DNA of 55,105 nt, taken from NCBI GenBank assembly GCA_902825945.1, contig CADECY010000010.1, positions 75,869 to 130,973 on the forward strand. Reading direction: 5' to 3'. Of this stretch, positions 33,529 to 42,471 are shown one piece after another (position 1 is the first letter of the stretch; the number at the start of each line of letters is the position of its first letter). The notes under the pieces are model-generated. The model had not been told where the DNA came from. It worked only from the letters and a program-made list of their open reading frames with translations, and searched no databases. The translations under genes were made by a program, and so were the position numbers. Origin of the DNA: an uncultured Acidobacteriota bacterium. Its GTDB lineage: Bacteria > Acidobacteriota > Terriglobia > Bryobacterales > Bryobacteraceae.

Positions 33529-34422
33529 CTAATGAGTTTGGAGTGATTCGACTTCCGCCATTGACCACGCCGGAACCCCTCCTGCTTTGCTCGCCACCAC
33601 GGCCCCGATCCGATTGGCGAAGTCCGCCGTGTGACGGATGTCCCAACCATGCGCCAGTCCCCAGAGCAGTCCGGCCGCGAACGCGTCTCCTGATCCGACC
33701 GTATCAGCGACCTTCACCGGATATCCGGGCGCTTCCGCGAACGCGCCCATGTGCCACAGCGCGCAGCCGCGAGCACCGCGTGTGACGCACACGGCGCGGG
33801 CCTCGAAGCGGCGCGCGATGCGATCGCAGAAGGCGTCGGCGGTCGAAGGATGATCGCCGAACATGCGGTCGATCTCGACTGACTCTTCGTCGGAGAGCTT
33901 GATGACGTCCGCCTTCTCGAGCAGCGATTCGACGAGTTCCTTCGTAAAGCCCTCGGGCCGCAGGTTGACGTCGTAGAACCGTGTGGCGTGTGTGAGCGAC
34001 TCCATCAGGTGCGCGGTGAGCTCGCGCATCTCGGGCACGATCTGATGCAGGGTGCCGTAGTAGAGCCACGCGGGTTCCATCGCGGCGATGGAGGCGAGCC
34101 GGTCCTTGTCGAGCGAGATGCGGTCGTAGGCCGCCGGCCGCCGCAAAGTGAACGTGGGCCTGCCCTCGGAATCGAGCACGACCTCGACGGTGCCTGTCGG
34201 ATGATCCACGGTCTGCAACAGTCCGGTCTCGACCTTCAGCGAGAGAGACCGGGCACGCGCCCGTTCGCCTCGCGGGTCGTTCCCCAGTGCGCTGAGAAAG
34301 TGGACCGGCGCGCCGAGCCGCGTGAGATGCGCGCAGAAGTTGAACGTAGCACCGCCCAACCGTTCGCCGTCGGGGAAGAGGTCCCACAGGATTTCGCCGA
34401 TAGCGATGGTGGTGAGGTTCAT
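33529..34422 (-). CDS. PfkB-family carbohydrate kinase (fructokinase-like)
   Basis: ATG 34422 (MNLTTIAIGEILWDLFPDGE) is preferred to 34455 because the family begins here; 297 residues. Signatures include GGATFNFCAHLTRLG, the second PfkB signature VADTVGSGDAFAAGLLWG with the catalytic Asp in GSGDAF, and VTRGARGC near the ATP site. It phosphorylates a sugar such as fructose, or possibly another ketose, using ATP in the cytoplasm. The gene stands alone; its neighbours do not reveal the substrate. The start region has only a weak GGAAATAGG ribosome-binding site. Confidence 0.9.
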   Translation of the reverse strand: MNLTTIAIGEILWDLFPDGERLGGATFNFCAHLTRLGAPVHFLSALGNDPRGERARARSLSLKVETGLLQTVDHPTGTVEVVLDSEGRPTFTLRRPAAYDRISLDKDRLASIAAMEPAWLYYGTLHQIVPEMRELTAHLMESLTHATRFYDVNLRPEGFTKELVESLLEKADVIKLSDEESVEIDRMFGDHPSTADAFCDRIARRFEARAVCVTRGARGCALWHMGAFAEAPGYPVKVADTVGSGDAFAAGLLWGLAHGWDIRHTADFANRIGAVVASKAGGVPAWSMAEVESLQTH

Positions 34423-34470
34423 CAAGTGCCTATTTCCATGATAGGGCGCGGGCACCTCGCATGGATCGGC

Positions 34471-34812
34471 TCAGCGCCGCATCAATAGCACGAACGCGGG
34501 TACGCTCGCGGCGAGGAAGACGGCGCCGGCCACCGGATCCGCCACGAATTTGGGCCGGAGCAGCGCGCTCAACGCGCCCAAGTCGAAGAGCAAAACCAGC
34601 AGGCCCGTGCCGGCCCGCCAGATCGTCCACTCGCCCGGCCTGAGACTCTTGCTGGCCGCGCGGCGGATCAGCACGAACGCGGGAACCGTGAGAGCGAGCA
34701 CGCTCCACTCGAGACGCGTGTCGAGTTCCCCGTGCGCGATGTCATGCAGCGCGGCCCAGACCACGCCGAACACCATCAGCGTGCCGAGCGAGATCGCGGG
34801 CAGCAAGCTCAT
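34471..34812 (-). CDS. Small integral membrane protein of unknown function
   Basis: The start ATG 34812 overlaps the stop of the alcohol dehydrogenase gene as ATGA. The 113-residue protein has four likely membrane helices (LLPAISLGTLMVFGVVWAAL, LEWSVLALTVPAFVLI, AGTGLLVLLFDLGALSALL, AGAVFLAASVPAFVLLM). A histidine pair region ALHDIAHGELD lies between the first two. I do not recognise a family. Translational coupling to the dehydrogenase may be incidental or may reflect a membrane partner. Confidence 0.65.
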   Translation of the reverse strand: MSLLPAISLGTLMVFGVVWAALHDIAHGELDTRLEWSVLALTVPAFVLIRRAASKSLRPGEWTIWRAGTGLLVLLFDLGALSALLRPKFVADPVAGAVFLAASVPAFVLLMRR

Positions 34813-35825
34813 GGCGTCAATACGACGCGGCCCGTGATCTCGCCGCTCTTCATCCGTTGCAGCACGGCATTGGCTTCCGCCAGTGGCTTGGCCTCGAAGC
34901 GGCATTTGATTCCGCCCTTTGCCGCCAGGTCGAGCAATTCACGCATGTCTTCGCGGGTGCCGACAGCCGACGCGATGATCCGCAACTCCCCGGCGACGAG
35001 TGTCACCGCGGAGACGGGAATCGGCTCCGGCGGCATCCCCACCGCGACGAGCGTTCCGCCCTTCCGGACGCAGCCGAGCGCCAGCTCGCAGGCCGCCTTG
35101 CTGCCTGAACACACCATCACCACATGCGCGCCGCCCGCCGAGCGAAGCGCCTTGCGCGGATTTCCGGTCACGGCGTGGATCGCGAGATCGGCACCGCACT
35201 CCTTCGCCAGTTCGAGCTTGTCATCGGCGATATCGAGCGCGGCCACGCGAATCCCACGCGCCTTGGCGATCTGGATCGCGAGATGTCCGAGCCCGCCCAC
35301 GCCGCACACCGCGAGCAGTTCACCCGGCTGGATTCCAGACGCCTTGATCGCCTTGTACACAGTGAGCCCCGCACAGAACAGCGGCGCAACTTCCTCGAGC
35401 GTCAACGAATCGGGAATCCGCGCCGTGTGGCTTGCCTTCGCCTTGACGAACTCCGCGAAGCCACCATCGACCGTGACGCCCGTGATGGCCTGTTCGCCAC
35501 ACAGCGTTTCGCGCCCGCTGGTGCAGTATTCACACTGGCCGCACGTCCAATGCAGCCATGGAACACCGGCGCGATCTCCAGGTTCCCAGCCGGTCACATC
35601 CGGGCCCACGGCTTCGATCACGCCCGCCACTTCATGTCCGAGCACGAGCGGCATCTTGGTGATCTTCTTCAGCAGCTCCCAGTCGCCATCGGCGAGATGC
35701 AGATCGGAGTGGCAGACGCCACACGCCTTCACTCGGATCAGAACCTCACCGGGACCGGGCTCGGGCTTGTCCAACTGGCCCATTTCGAGCGGTGAGCCGA
35801 ATGCTTTGAGGATCGCTGCTTGCAT
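34809..35825 (-). CDS. Zinc-dependent alcohol dehydrogenase
   Basis: The 338-residue protein is a medium-chain zinc alcohol dehydrogenase. The catalytic zinc ligands are in KACGVCHSDLHL and LGHEVAG, the structural zinc cysteines in WTCGQCEYCTSGRETLC, and the nucleotide-binding loop is VCGVGGLGHLAIQIAK. It resembles bacterial AdhA/AdhP enzymes that interconvert primary alcohols and aldehydes with NAD(H). It leads a two-gene unit with a small membrane protein. Nothing in the neighbourhood identifies a particular alcohol. Confidence 0.94.
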   Translation of the reverse strand: MQAAILKAFGSPLEMGQLDKPEPGPGEVLIRVKACGVCHSDLHLADGDWELLKKITKMPLVLGHEVAGVIEAVGPDVTGWEPGDRAGVPWLHWTCGQCEYCTSGRETLCGEQAITGVTVDGGFAEFVKAKASHTARIPDSLTLEEVAPLFCAGLTVYKAIKASGIQPGELLAVCGVGGLGHLAIQIAKARGIRVAALDIADDKLELAKECGADLAIHAVTGNPRKALRSAGGAHVVMVCSGSKAACELALGCVRKGGTLVAVGMPPEPIPVSAVTLVAGELRIIASAVGTREDMRELLDLAAKGGIKCRFEAKPLAEANAVLQRMKSGEITGRVVLTP

Positions 35826-36431
35826 GCCGTTGTTCTACGTTACCGCGATCAGCGAAGCGCTTGCTCGAGCGCGTTTGTCTGAACGCCTGCGCTTCGATGC
35901 CAGCCGTCTGGGTCAACTTCGACACGGCAGGCATGCCCGCAGCCAGTACCTGCTCGAGGATAGCCTGAACCGGGCCGAAACACTATTCCCCTTTCACATC
36001 GCGGCGCCCGAGAGGGCTATCGAACAGTTGACGTCCAAGTGGAGATGGCATCGTGCGCCAACGCCTCGCCCACCGTCTGGTATTACCTGGTCAGCGTGGT
36101 GCTCGACGCCCGGCCGATCATCGCGCGCCCCGGTTCGGCCGGCTGGCGCGTCCAGATGATGAGCGGACACTTCAGTGGCCCCGTCACCAATGATGTTCTG
36201 ACGGATCCCCCCGCTCGGCGGGTGCTTGTTGCGCGGACGCTTTCACGGCGCCAAGAGCGCCGTGCCCTTTTTGCCTGACGGTCTGGTCGCCCGCGCGCAC
36301 CTGCGAGCGGAGACGGGCACGCTGTACCCGCCATTCGTTCGTGGCACGGGCTTCAGCGGCCTGCGGCGCCGCCTGGAGGGAGGCCGGGTTCCTGGCCGTT
36401 CGGGTATCACCCGGTTCTCGACCTGGGCCCG
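35826..36431. other. 606-base gene-free region
   Basis: No gene can be supported. Short frames of 60-80 codons exist on both strands (for example plus-strand MEMASCANASPTVWYYLVSV from 36039) but match nothing I know and lack ribosome-binding sites. The region contains one strong plus-strand terminator hairpin (36244-36272) with no intact plus-strand gene before it. It may hold a decayed gene or mobile-element relic. Confidence 0.5.
36244..36272 (+). terminator. Strong rho-independent terminator without an upstream gene
   Basis: CACGGCGC (36244-36251) and GCGCCGTG (36257-36264) pair perfectly around the loop CAAGA and are followed by CCCTTTTT. The structure is a textbook terminator for plus-strand transcription, although no intact plus-strand gene precedes it. 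Confidence 0.6.
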
Positions 36432-37763
36432 TCACGCGACGGAGATCTGTTTCGCTAGCTGCCTTTGCAACGCCTCACGATCCCCGGCGAACCGCGGGTC
36501 CCCAGCGAGATTGCGGTTCTCTCCGGGATCGGCGCGATGATCGTAGAGTTCCGCGTTGGCGCGGTCCCACTCGGTATATCGAAATCGCTCGGTCCGGATG
36601 GTCGCGCCGAGTACGGTGCCGCGGCGGATGAAGGTGTAGGCTGCGTTCGACCATGGCGCGCGTGGATCGCGCAGCAGAGGCACCAGGCTCTCGCCATCGA
36701 GCCCGGCGGGCGGCTTCAGTCCGCACAGGTCCGCGAGTGTCGGATAGAGATCCACAAGTTCCGCGGTTCGCGCGCAGGATTGGCCGGTCTTGGCCACGCC
36801 CGGCGCGCAGACGATGAGCGGCACTCGCGTCGACACCTCGAAGAGCGACTGCTTGGACCACATGCCTTTCTCTCCCAGATGGAAGCCATGGTCGCCGAAG
36901 AAGACCACCACGGTATTGTCTCGATGGCCGGATCTATCCAGGGCATCGAGCACTCGGCCCACTTGCGCGTCCATGAAGGAAATCGACGCGTAGTAGCCGG
37001 CGATCATCCGCCGGGCTTCCTCTTCGCTGGCCGGGCGGCGGATGAAGATATCGAAGTTCGGGCGGTAGGCGGGTCCCTGGCCGGAAGGCTCGGCGGCGAA
37101 ATCGGGTGGAAGCCTGACTTTCGCAGGGTCGTAGAGATCGAAGTACTTCTTCGGCGCGAGGAACGGGACATGCGGCCGCGCGAGGCCGTAGGCGAGGAAG
37201 AACGGCTTGTCGTGCTTTTGACCGAGGAGTTCGATGGCTCGCTCGGTGTTGCGCGAGTCGGGCTCACTGGCACCGTCGCCGTCGAGAGCCAGGTAGCGGT
37301 CGGCGTGCTTCTCACGATCCTTCTGGGCCTGCCCCTTGCGTGGCGCTTGGCGCGCGAGCGGAGTCGCGCCGATGTCCCAGGCCTTGTCGTCGTTGAGTCC
37401 GCCGTGAAAGATCTTTCCGCTGGCCATGGTCCGGTAGCCGTTCTGGCGGAACAATTGCGGCAGGGTGACCACGTCCGGCATCTTGTCGCGGAACCAAGTG
37501 GCGTTCTCCATGATCTGGGTCCGGGGCGGACGGAGGCCGGTGAGCAGCGAGGTCCGGGATGGATTGCAGAGAGGATACTGGCAATAGGCGCGATCGAACC
37601 GGACGCCTTGTCGCGAGAGCCGGTCGATATTCGGAGTCTGGACGGGAGCGCCGTAGCAACCAACGCGCGTGTTGAGGTCGTCCACGGCGATGAAGAGCAC
37701 GTTGCGAGGCTTGGCGGGAGCAACAAAGGCGGCAGTCGTGGCCAGCAGTTGGCGGCGGGTCAT
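36432..37763 (-). CDS. Tat-exported sulfatase (iduronate-2-sulfatase-like)
   Basis: The 443-residue protein begins with a twin-arginine leader (MTRRQLLATTAAFVAPA). The sulfatase core is complete: metal ligands DD28-29 in IAVDDLN, the formylglycine site Cys66 in PLCNPSRTSLLTG (C-x-P-S-R), Lys in SGKIFHGG, and FFGDHGFHLGEKGMWSKQSL. The KIFHGG and GEKGMWSK patterns fit the iduronate-2-sulfatase subgroup (S1_7). It would remove sulfate esters from polysaccharides in the periplasm. The Cys needs conversion to formylglycine by an FGE enzyme, not seen here. It stands alone, divergent from 37813. Confidence 0.92.
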   Translation of the reverse strand: MTRRQLLATTAAFVAPAKPRNVLFIAVDDLNTRVGCYGAPVQTPNIDRLSRQGVRFDRAYCQYPLCNPSRTSLLTGLRPPRTQIMENATWFRDKMPDVVTLPQLFRQNGYRTMASGKIFHGGLNDDKAWDIGATPLARQAPRKGQAQKDREKHADRYLALDGDGASEPDSRNTERAIELLGQKHDKPFFLAYGLARPHVPFLAPKKYFDLYDPAKVRLPPDFAAEPSGQGPAYRPNFDIFIRRPASEEEARRMIAGYYASISFMDAQVGRVLDALDRSGHRDNTVVVFFGDHGFHLGEKGMWSKQSLFEVSTRVPLIVCAPGVAKTGQSCARTAELVDLYPTLADLCGLKPPAGLDGESLVPLLRDPRAPWSNAAYTFIRRGTVLGATIRTERFRYTEWDRANAELYDHRADPGENRNLAGDPRFAGDREALQRQLAKQISVA

Positions 37764-37812
37764 ATCCGATCATGTTATGCCAAACAAAGCTACAATTCGA
37801 AGAGGAGTCATG

Positions 37813-38580
37813 ATGAAGCGAATTGTACTGATTGCGGCGGCTTTGATCCTGGCGGCCTTCGGGCAGGAGCCCCTGAACAACGAAGGGGTGATCAAGCTCG
37901 TCAAATCCGGCTTGACGGAAGAATTGATCATGAATGTGATCCGGCAACAGCCGGGTGCCTACGCGTTGGGAGCAAACGAGTTGATCGCGCTGAAGGATGC
38001 TGGCGTGTCGGAGAAGATCATCAACACGATGCTCTCCAAGGGCCGTCCGGATGGTGGTGGCGCGGCAGGCCCGGCAGGCGATCCGTCGAAGCCCGCGATG
38101 ACCGGCTCGCGGACCTCGATCACCGATCCCGGACTGTTCTACAAGAAGGGCAACGAGTACCTCGAGCTGCTGACCGAGGACGTCACCTGGAAGACGAGCG
38201 GCGCGATGAAGAACATCGCCAGCGCGGGCATCGTCAAGAAGGATCTCAATGGCACGATTCCCGGACCGAGTAGCCGGAACTTCCTGCAGAATCCGATGGA
38301 AATCCTGATCTCCCCGCCAAAGGGGTTGACCGTCAATGCCTATATCCTGCTGCCGATGCGGCCGGTCAAAGGCCTGCGTGAGTTCCAGGTGGGTCCGGTG
38401 AACCAGAAGAGCGGAGTGGCCAAGGGAGCGATCCCATTCGGAGTGGAGAAGGTGGGCAACAACGTCTTCCGGATGGTGCTACAAACACCACTCGCCCCTG
38501 GTGAATACGGAATCCTCGCCGCAGTCCCCACCGATGGGGTGGGAACCAGCGTGATGTACACGTTCCGAATCCTTCTGTAG
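37813..38580 (+). CDS. Exported protein of unknown function
   Basis: The ribosome-binding site AGAGGAG (37801-37807) fits ATG 37813 better than the adjacent ATG 37810. The 255-residue protein has a signal peptide (MKRIVLIAAALILAAFG). A helical N-terminal unit follows (LNNEGVIKLVKSGLTEELIM, then LIALKDAGVSEKIINTML), of a type seen in many exported acidobacterial proteins. After a Gly/Ala/Pro linker comes a beta-rich domain (TVNAYILLPMRPVKGLREFQ, LAPGEYGILAAVP) like those of proteins that read as DUF-type surface proteins. No enzyme motif is visible. It is probably periplasmic or surface-located. Confidence 0.75.
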   Translation: MKRIVLIAAALILAAFGQEPLNNEGVIKLVKSGLTEELIMNVIRQQPGAYALGANELIALKDAGVSEKIINTMLSKGRPDGGGAAGPAGDPSKPAMTGSRTSITDPGLFYKKGNEYLELLTEDVTWKTSGAMKNIASAGIVKKDLNGTIPGPSSRNFLQNPMEILISPPKGLTVNAYILLPMRPVKGLREFQVGPVNQKSGVAKGAIPFGVEKVGNNVFRMVLQTPLAPGEYGILAAVPTDGVGTSVMYTFRILL

Positions 38581-38765
38581 CGAAAAAAAGAAGCAACCTG
38601 TCATTTTTTCCGCTTCCCGGGTGAGATTTTTTCCGGTTTTCCGAACTAATTATATGGGCGCCGAAATGGATGACAACCGTTTTCCTGTTGCCGGTCCACG
38701 GAGGCGCCGATAGCTTTCCAGGATCGCCGTCCGCTCCACGGTGGTGATTCGCCCATAGGAAGATC

Positions 38766-39098
38766 ATGAGTATGCTTCGACCCCGGAACCGTCTCGTCAA
38801 TTTTCGATTGAGCGAGGAAGAGTTCGTCAAACTGAAGGCTTCGTGCCAAACGCACGGTGCCCGCAGCATCTCCGATTTCGCCCGCAGTTCCGTCCTGGAT
38901 CGGATGGAGGCTCCCCCGAATGGTTCATTCGGACAAACGCGACTGACGCAGATCGACACGAAAGTATCCGAGCTGGAAGCGCGGCTGGGCATCCTCCTGC
39001 AGGCGTTGCAGCCTGTAGCCGGACACCAGCACGCGCCGATTTCGATTCCAGCTCCGCATTACGAACCGATGGTCCGAGGAGCGGCCACCGGAGACTGA
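38766..39098 (+). CDS. Ribbon-helix-helix-like small protein
   Basis: The 110-residue protein has an N-terminal pattern NRLVNFRLSEEEFVKLKAS followed by SISDFARSSVLDRM, which fits the MobC/ribbon-helix-helix DNA-binding fold. A short helical coiled-coil segment follows (IDTKVSELEARLGILLQAL), then an unstructured tail. AGGA lies six to nine bases before the ATG. It probably dimerises and could be a transcription regulator. The gap upstream (38581-38765) is AT-rich, with two copies of ATTTTTTCCG and a TAATTATAT patch that may be its promoter. The target is unknown. Confidence 0.65.
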   Translation: MSMLRPRNRLVNFRLSEEEFVKLKASCQTHGARSISDFARSSVLDRMEAPPNGSFGQTRLTQIDTKVSELEARLGILLQALQPVAGHQHAPISIPAPHYEPMVRGAATGD

Positions 39099-39533
39099 TC
39101 AGTTCGGCAGCCGGGTGGACTGGTGGGCCGCCAACAACCACCGTCCGTCTTGCTTGATCCAAACATGGGTGAACTTGAGGTGCGCGTTCGCGCGCGTACC
39201 CTTGTTCACCGTGGTCAGCTTGACTTGCGCATTGAGGACGGCGGTGTTCTTGCCGTACATCCGCGATGTCATTTCTTCGTAATCGATCACTTCATACTTG
39301 GCGGCGCCGCCCACCAGATTGTCGATGAACTGCTTCTTGGTGTCGGTGACGCCCGTCGAATGCGTGTAGGTCATGTCGCCGGCAAGGAGCTTTCCGAGAG
39401 CAGCGGCATCGGCCTTCTTCGTTGCCTCGGCCCAAGCCTTCTCGGCAACCTCGACTCCCGGATCAACCGGTCCGGCGGCGAGCGCCATGGCGACCGCGGC
39501 GGCCATGGTAGCAAACAGTCTGCGAGTGGTCAT
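39099..39533 (-). CDS. Exported DUF4440/SnoaL-like (NTF2-fold) protein
   Basis: The 144-residue protein has a signal peptide (MTTRRLFATMAAAVAMALAA) and an NTF2-like domain of the DUF4440 type (KAWAEATKKADAAALGKLLA, then DMTYTHSTGVTDTKKQFIDN, and HVWIKQDGRWLLAAHQSTRL). Members of this superfamily bind small molecules or act as cyclases and isomerases; most exported ones are uncharacterised. Its ATG overlaps the stop of the 934-residue PHP/propeller protein gene, so both are likely translated from one mRNA. Confidence 0.85.
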   Translation of the reverse strand: MTTRRLFATMAAAVAMALAAGPVDPGVEVAEKAWAEATKKADAAALGKLLAGDMTYTHSTGVTDTKKQFIDNLVGGAAKYEVIDYEEMTSRMYGKNTAVLNAQVKLTTVNKGTRANAHLKFTHVWIKQDGRWLLAAHQSTRLPN

Positions 39534-42334
39534 TTCTTACCAGAATACTTGACCCAGACGGGCGAACTCCAGGCCAGTTGTCCGTCGGCTTGCTCAACGC
39601 GCACGTAATAATACGATTCGCCCGCCGGCGGATCCTGATCGGCGTACTCGACCGTCAGTTCACGGTCGCTCCCTACGAGCTTGTAGACGTAGGCGTTGTT
39701 GCGAACGATGTCCACCTGCTTCACCGGAGCGGTACCGAGGATCTTCACGCGGAGCTTGGGCGGCGTCGAGCTTTCGACGATATCGCCCTGAATCGCCTCT
39801 CCCGTGCTCGTCTCCACGCGGTAGTCGAGCACGATCGAATCGGTGGCGGCGTAGGTGTGCCGCTTGCGCATCGCATCCACGAGTCCCTTGCGGGTAAACT
39901 CCTCGACGATGACGCATGCATAAGAAGTGTGCGTCGAGACGTGATCGGAACTCGACTGGACCCCGAGTTTCAGCCCCTTCGCCCACGCGCTCCAGACGTA
40001 GCCGGCAGGACGAAGCCCGTTATGGACGGCCTTGTCGCCTTCTTTCCAGGCGCGAGGCGCCCCGGCGGTTTCATAGCTCGACTCGAAGCCTTGATAGATC
40101 TCGACGATCGGCTCGAGCGCCGGATCGTTGTCGCGCCAATCGGTGCCCTGCGGCGTCGCGGAAGTGTGCGATGTCGCGATGCCGTCGGTCCGCTGGAGGT
40201 AGGGATACAGGACAGAACCCGTATTGATCGCTCCCTTCTGCTCGCCGGGCGAGATCTTCAGCACTGGCTTGCCCCGTTCGGCCCAGATCACATTGCGGTG
40301 TCCGTTCGGATACGGTACGCTTCGCTCGTATCCATAGAGCGGCACGAAGCGCTCTGGCAGGAAGTAGAGATCGTTCGACTTCTGGGTGATCCACCAGTTG
40401 TACTCCTCGTCGGTGCCCATCTGATGGTCGGCAACATGCGCGTAATCCATCGCCGCGGCGTCGAGGGTGTAGCGATAGAGATCCTCGAGCGATCCGTCGC
40501 CCACGCCGTCGTGCGAAAGCTCGGTGTGGCGATGGAGATCTCCACGAAGAATCCGATACGTCTTGCCGCTCGACTGGATCCGGTAGTCTCGAATCCGCGC
40601 GGTGTCGGCGGACTCGTTCGGATGGATCGCGGGAGCCGCGGAGGGAGCCACCGCACGTGCGGCGCCCGAGAGCTGCGATTGCGCACCGCCCAGCGGGATC
40701 CGCGCCGATTGGATGTCGAGGTCGCCATATTTGTTCCCCGGCCAGATGCGATTGTCGGTGGGCCACACCGCGTGCAGAAACTCGCCCGAGGCGGCGATCG
40801 CCACGCGCATTCCGTTGCGGCCCACGCTCGACGGAAGCGGGATCGCGGATTGCCACCGTTCGCCGTCGAGGCGCGTCACGAAGCTCTCCCAGCGCCCCCC
40901 CGAAGCCCAGTTGTCCATGCGCGCGGTGGCGGTCGAGGTCCGGCAACGGAATCCGAGATGTAGCCGTCCCGCCGCGTCGAACGTTACACGAGGCTGCTGG
41001 ACGAAACGGCGGATGCTCATGGGCAGCGACTCTTCGACCGGATGCGCGATTTCCTTCCAGCCGTCGCCGTCTCGGAAGGCGGCACGCACGCGGCGGTTCT
41101 TGTAAAGCGTCGTGCCGCGGCGATCGATGAGAAACGCGAAGTCCTTGCCCCAGTTCTCGCCGGACTCCTCCCATGCCACCACCGGAGTTCCCGACGGTGA
41201 GATCGCCACCGAGGGACGGACCGAAAAGAATCCGCCGGTGGTGATCCGCTCCACTGGACCCGCGACCAGCCCGGCATAAGGGCGAGCATAGATCTGGTAG
41301 GCGCCCGATGCGTATGAGTCCCACGCGACCCACGGCTTGCCACCTTCATACGCGATGCTCGGAGACCAGGCATTTCCGTCGCCGCTTGCCTGCTGCTCCG
41401 AACTCCAGTTGCGGCCGTCCCAGAATCGAACCATCACCGCGGAATGACCCTTGCGCAGCGATTGCCAGGCGAGCGCGATTCTGCCTCCATCGGAGGAGAT
41501 CGCCGGCGCGAGGTTCGAGGATCCATTCGTCGTGAGCCGCGCGGCGCGCGACCATCGGTATCCGACCATCACCGCCGTGTAGAGATGGAACTCCGCGTCC
41601 TCGCGCTGCGCCCACACCACATGGACCCAGCCCTTGTTGTCGATCGCGATCGCCGGTCCGTGATGATCGCCCTTCTCGGTGAGCCGATAGTGTTGGCGCC
41701 CGTCGCTCGCAACCACGTAGTCGCCGCGATCCGCGTAAGAAAGCCAAGCCGAGTGGATTTGTCCGCCCGGGCTGACGGCCACTGCCGGATAGTCGTCCGC
41801 GGTGCCTTCCTCGGAGATCCGCTCCTCGGGCGGCATGCGGTCCACGCGGACGTTGCCGTTCAGTCCGAACCAAGGCTTGTGATAAGGAACGGCGGATGCA
41901 GCGAATTCGAACTCACCGGCGGGCGAGGTGAACTTGAAGCGCGTGGAGTTGGTGCCGCGGGCTTTCACGATGATCGCCTGCGGGATCAGCCGGCGGATGC
42001 GCGGGTCATTCCAATCGGTCTGTCCGCCGGGATTCGCCTCCTGGTTCTCGAGCGGGCCGATCTTGGTGGTGTAGGCGAAGCGGCCGTCGTCCCACACGCG
42101 ATCCTCGCCGCTGAAGCGGTCACCGCGAAGCGAGACGGTCATCCCGCCGCCTGAAATCGTGAGGCGGCCCTTCCATTCCTTGGGCTCGGTATCGGTCAGT
42201 CCCGTGAAGATCCGGAACTGGAGGAAGTCTTCCGGCTGCGCGCCGAACTGCGCGCGCGCGGGCGGGCGCGGCGCCAGTGACACGACCGCCACCGCGACAA
42301 GGAAGACACCAGCGGCGGCAAGCGCGCGTTTCAT
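39530..42334 (-). CDS. Exported beta-propeller plus PHP-type (DUF3604-like) protein
   Basis: The 934-residue protein has a signal peptide (MKRALAAAGVFLVAVAVVSL). Residues about 170-560 contain repeated propeller-like segments (YPAVAVSPGGQIHSAWLSY, GPAIAIDNKGWVHVVWAQ, RVTFDAAGRLHLGF). From about 600 a PHP/DUF3604-type domain shows GDLHRHTELSHDG, MDYAHVADHQMG and SSDHVSTHTSYA, whose His and Asp residues can bind metals. A C-terminal Ig-like segment ends the protein. The PHP fold suggests phosphoesterase or related hydrolase activity outside the cytoplasm. It is coupled to a DUF4440 protein gene. Confidence 0.83.
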   Translation of the reverse strand: MKRALAAAGVFLVAVAVVSLAPRPPARAQFGAQPEDFLQFRIFTGLTDTEPKEWKGRLTISGGGMTVSLRGDRFSGEDRVWDDGRFAYTTKIGPLENQEANPGGQTDWNDPRIRRLIPQAIIVKARGTNSTRFKFTSPAGEFEFAASAVPYHKPWFGLNGNVRVDRMPPEERISEEGTADDYPAVAVSPGGQIHSAWLSYADRGDYVVASDGRQHYRLTEKGDHHGPAIAIDNKGWVHVVWAQREDAEFHLYTAVMVGYRWSRAARLTTNGSSNLAPAISSDGGRIALAWQSLRKGHSAVMVRFWDGRNWSSEQQASGDGNAWSPSIAYEGGKPWVAWDSYASGAYQIYARPYAGLVAGPVERITTGGFFSVRPSVAISPSGTPVVAWEESGENWGKDFAFLIDRRGTTLYKNRRVRAAFRDGDGWKEIAHPVEESLPMSIRRFVQQPRVTFDAAGRLHLGFRCRTSTATARMDNWASGGRWESFVTRLDGERWQSAIPLPSSVGRNGMRVAIAASGEFLHAVWPTDNRIWPGNKYGDLDIQSARIPLGGAQSQLSGAARAVAPSAAPAIHPNESADTARIRDYRIQSSGKTYRILRGDLHRHTELSHDGVGDGSLEDLYRYTLDAAAMDYAHVADHQMGTDEEYNWWITQKSNDLYFLPERFVPLYGYERSVPYPNGHRNVIWAERGKPVLKISPGEQKGAINTGSVLYPYLQRTDGIATSHTSATPQGTDWRDNDPALEPIVEIYQGFESSYETAGAPRAWKEGDKAVHNGLRPAGYVWSAWAKGLKLGVQSSSDHVSTHTSYACVIVEEFTRKGLVDAMRKRHTYAATDSIVLDYRVETSTGEAIQGDIVESSTPPKLRVKILGTAPVKQVDIVRNNAYVYKLVGSDRELTVEYADQDPPAGESYYYVRVEQADGQLAWSSPVWVKYSGKK

Positions 42335-42390
42335 CGGATCGTTTTATTGTCGCAGGGGGTAGGCCGGTCATGGGCGGCGCGACGGAGGAT

Positions 42391-42425
42391 GGTGCAAAAA
42401 TGCATTTTGAATGCATAATTGCACC
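42391..42425 (+). promoter_or_regulatory. Palindromic operator-like element, copy 1
   Basis: A 35-base element starts GGTGCAAAAATGCATT and ends AATGCATAATTGCACC; the arms match at 14 of 16 positions. It is 31/35 identical to copy 2, which lies 46 bases further on. Its AT-rich composition contrasts with the surrounding GC-rich DNA, suggesting a maintained protein-binding site. Confidence 0.72.
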
Positions 42426-42436
42426 ATCAGGGGTCT

Positions 42437-42471
42437 TGTGCAAAAGTGCATTATGGATGCATAATTGCACC
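42437..42471 (+). promoter_or_regulatory. Palindromic operator-like element, copy 2, overlapping promoter and start
   Basis: This copy ends directly at the ATG of the ATPase gene (42472). It contains CATAAT (42460-42465) and overlaps TTGTGC (42436-42441), a fair promoter with 18-base spacing that would place the transcript start at the ATG itself. A bound dimer would block the promoter. Copy 1 could stabilise binding through cooperative contact. Confidence 0.7.

Noticed and set aside
34732..36159. 475-codon plus-strand frame across the alcohol dehydrogenase gene
   Set aside because: It is the antisense shadow of the dehydrogenase gene. Its Ser/Pro/Ala-rich composition shows no domain.
36170..36220. 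GGACACTTCAGTGGCCCC resembles ends of some IS21-type elements
   Set aside because: Only one short copy is seen, with no inverted partner and no transposase remnant around it.
36150..36430. Possible further copies of the repeat unit found before infA
   Set aside because: Only scattered short matches such as GCGC-CTTGGCG were seen, not an alignable unit.
36465..38273. 602-codon plus-strand frame across the sulfatase gene
   Set aside because: The sulfatase on the opposite strand has all catalytic motifs; the plus frame has none and overlaps the real gene at 37813 in another frame.
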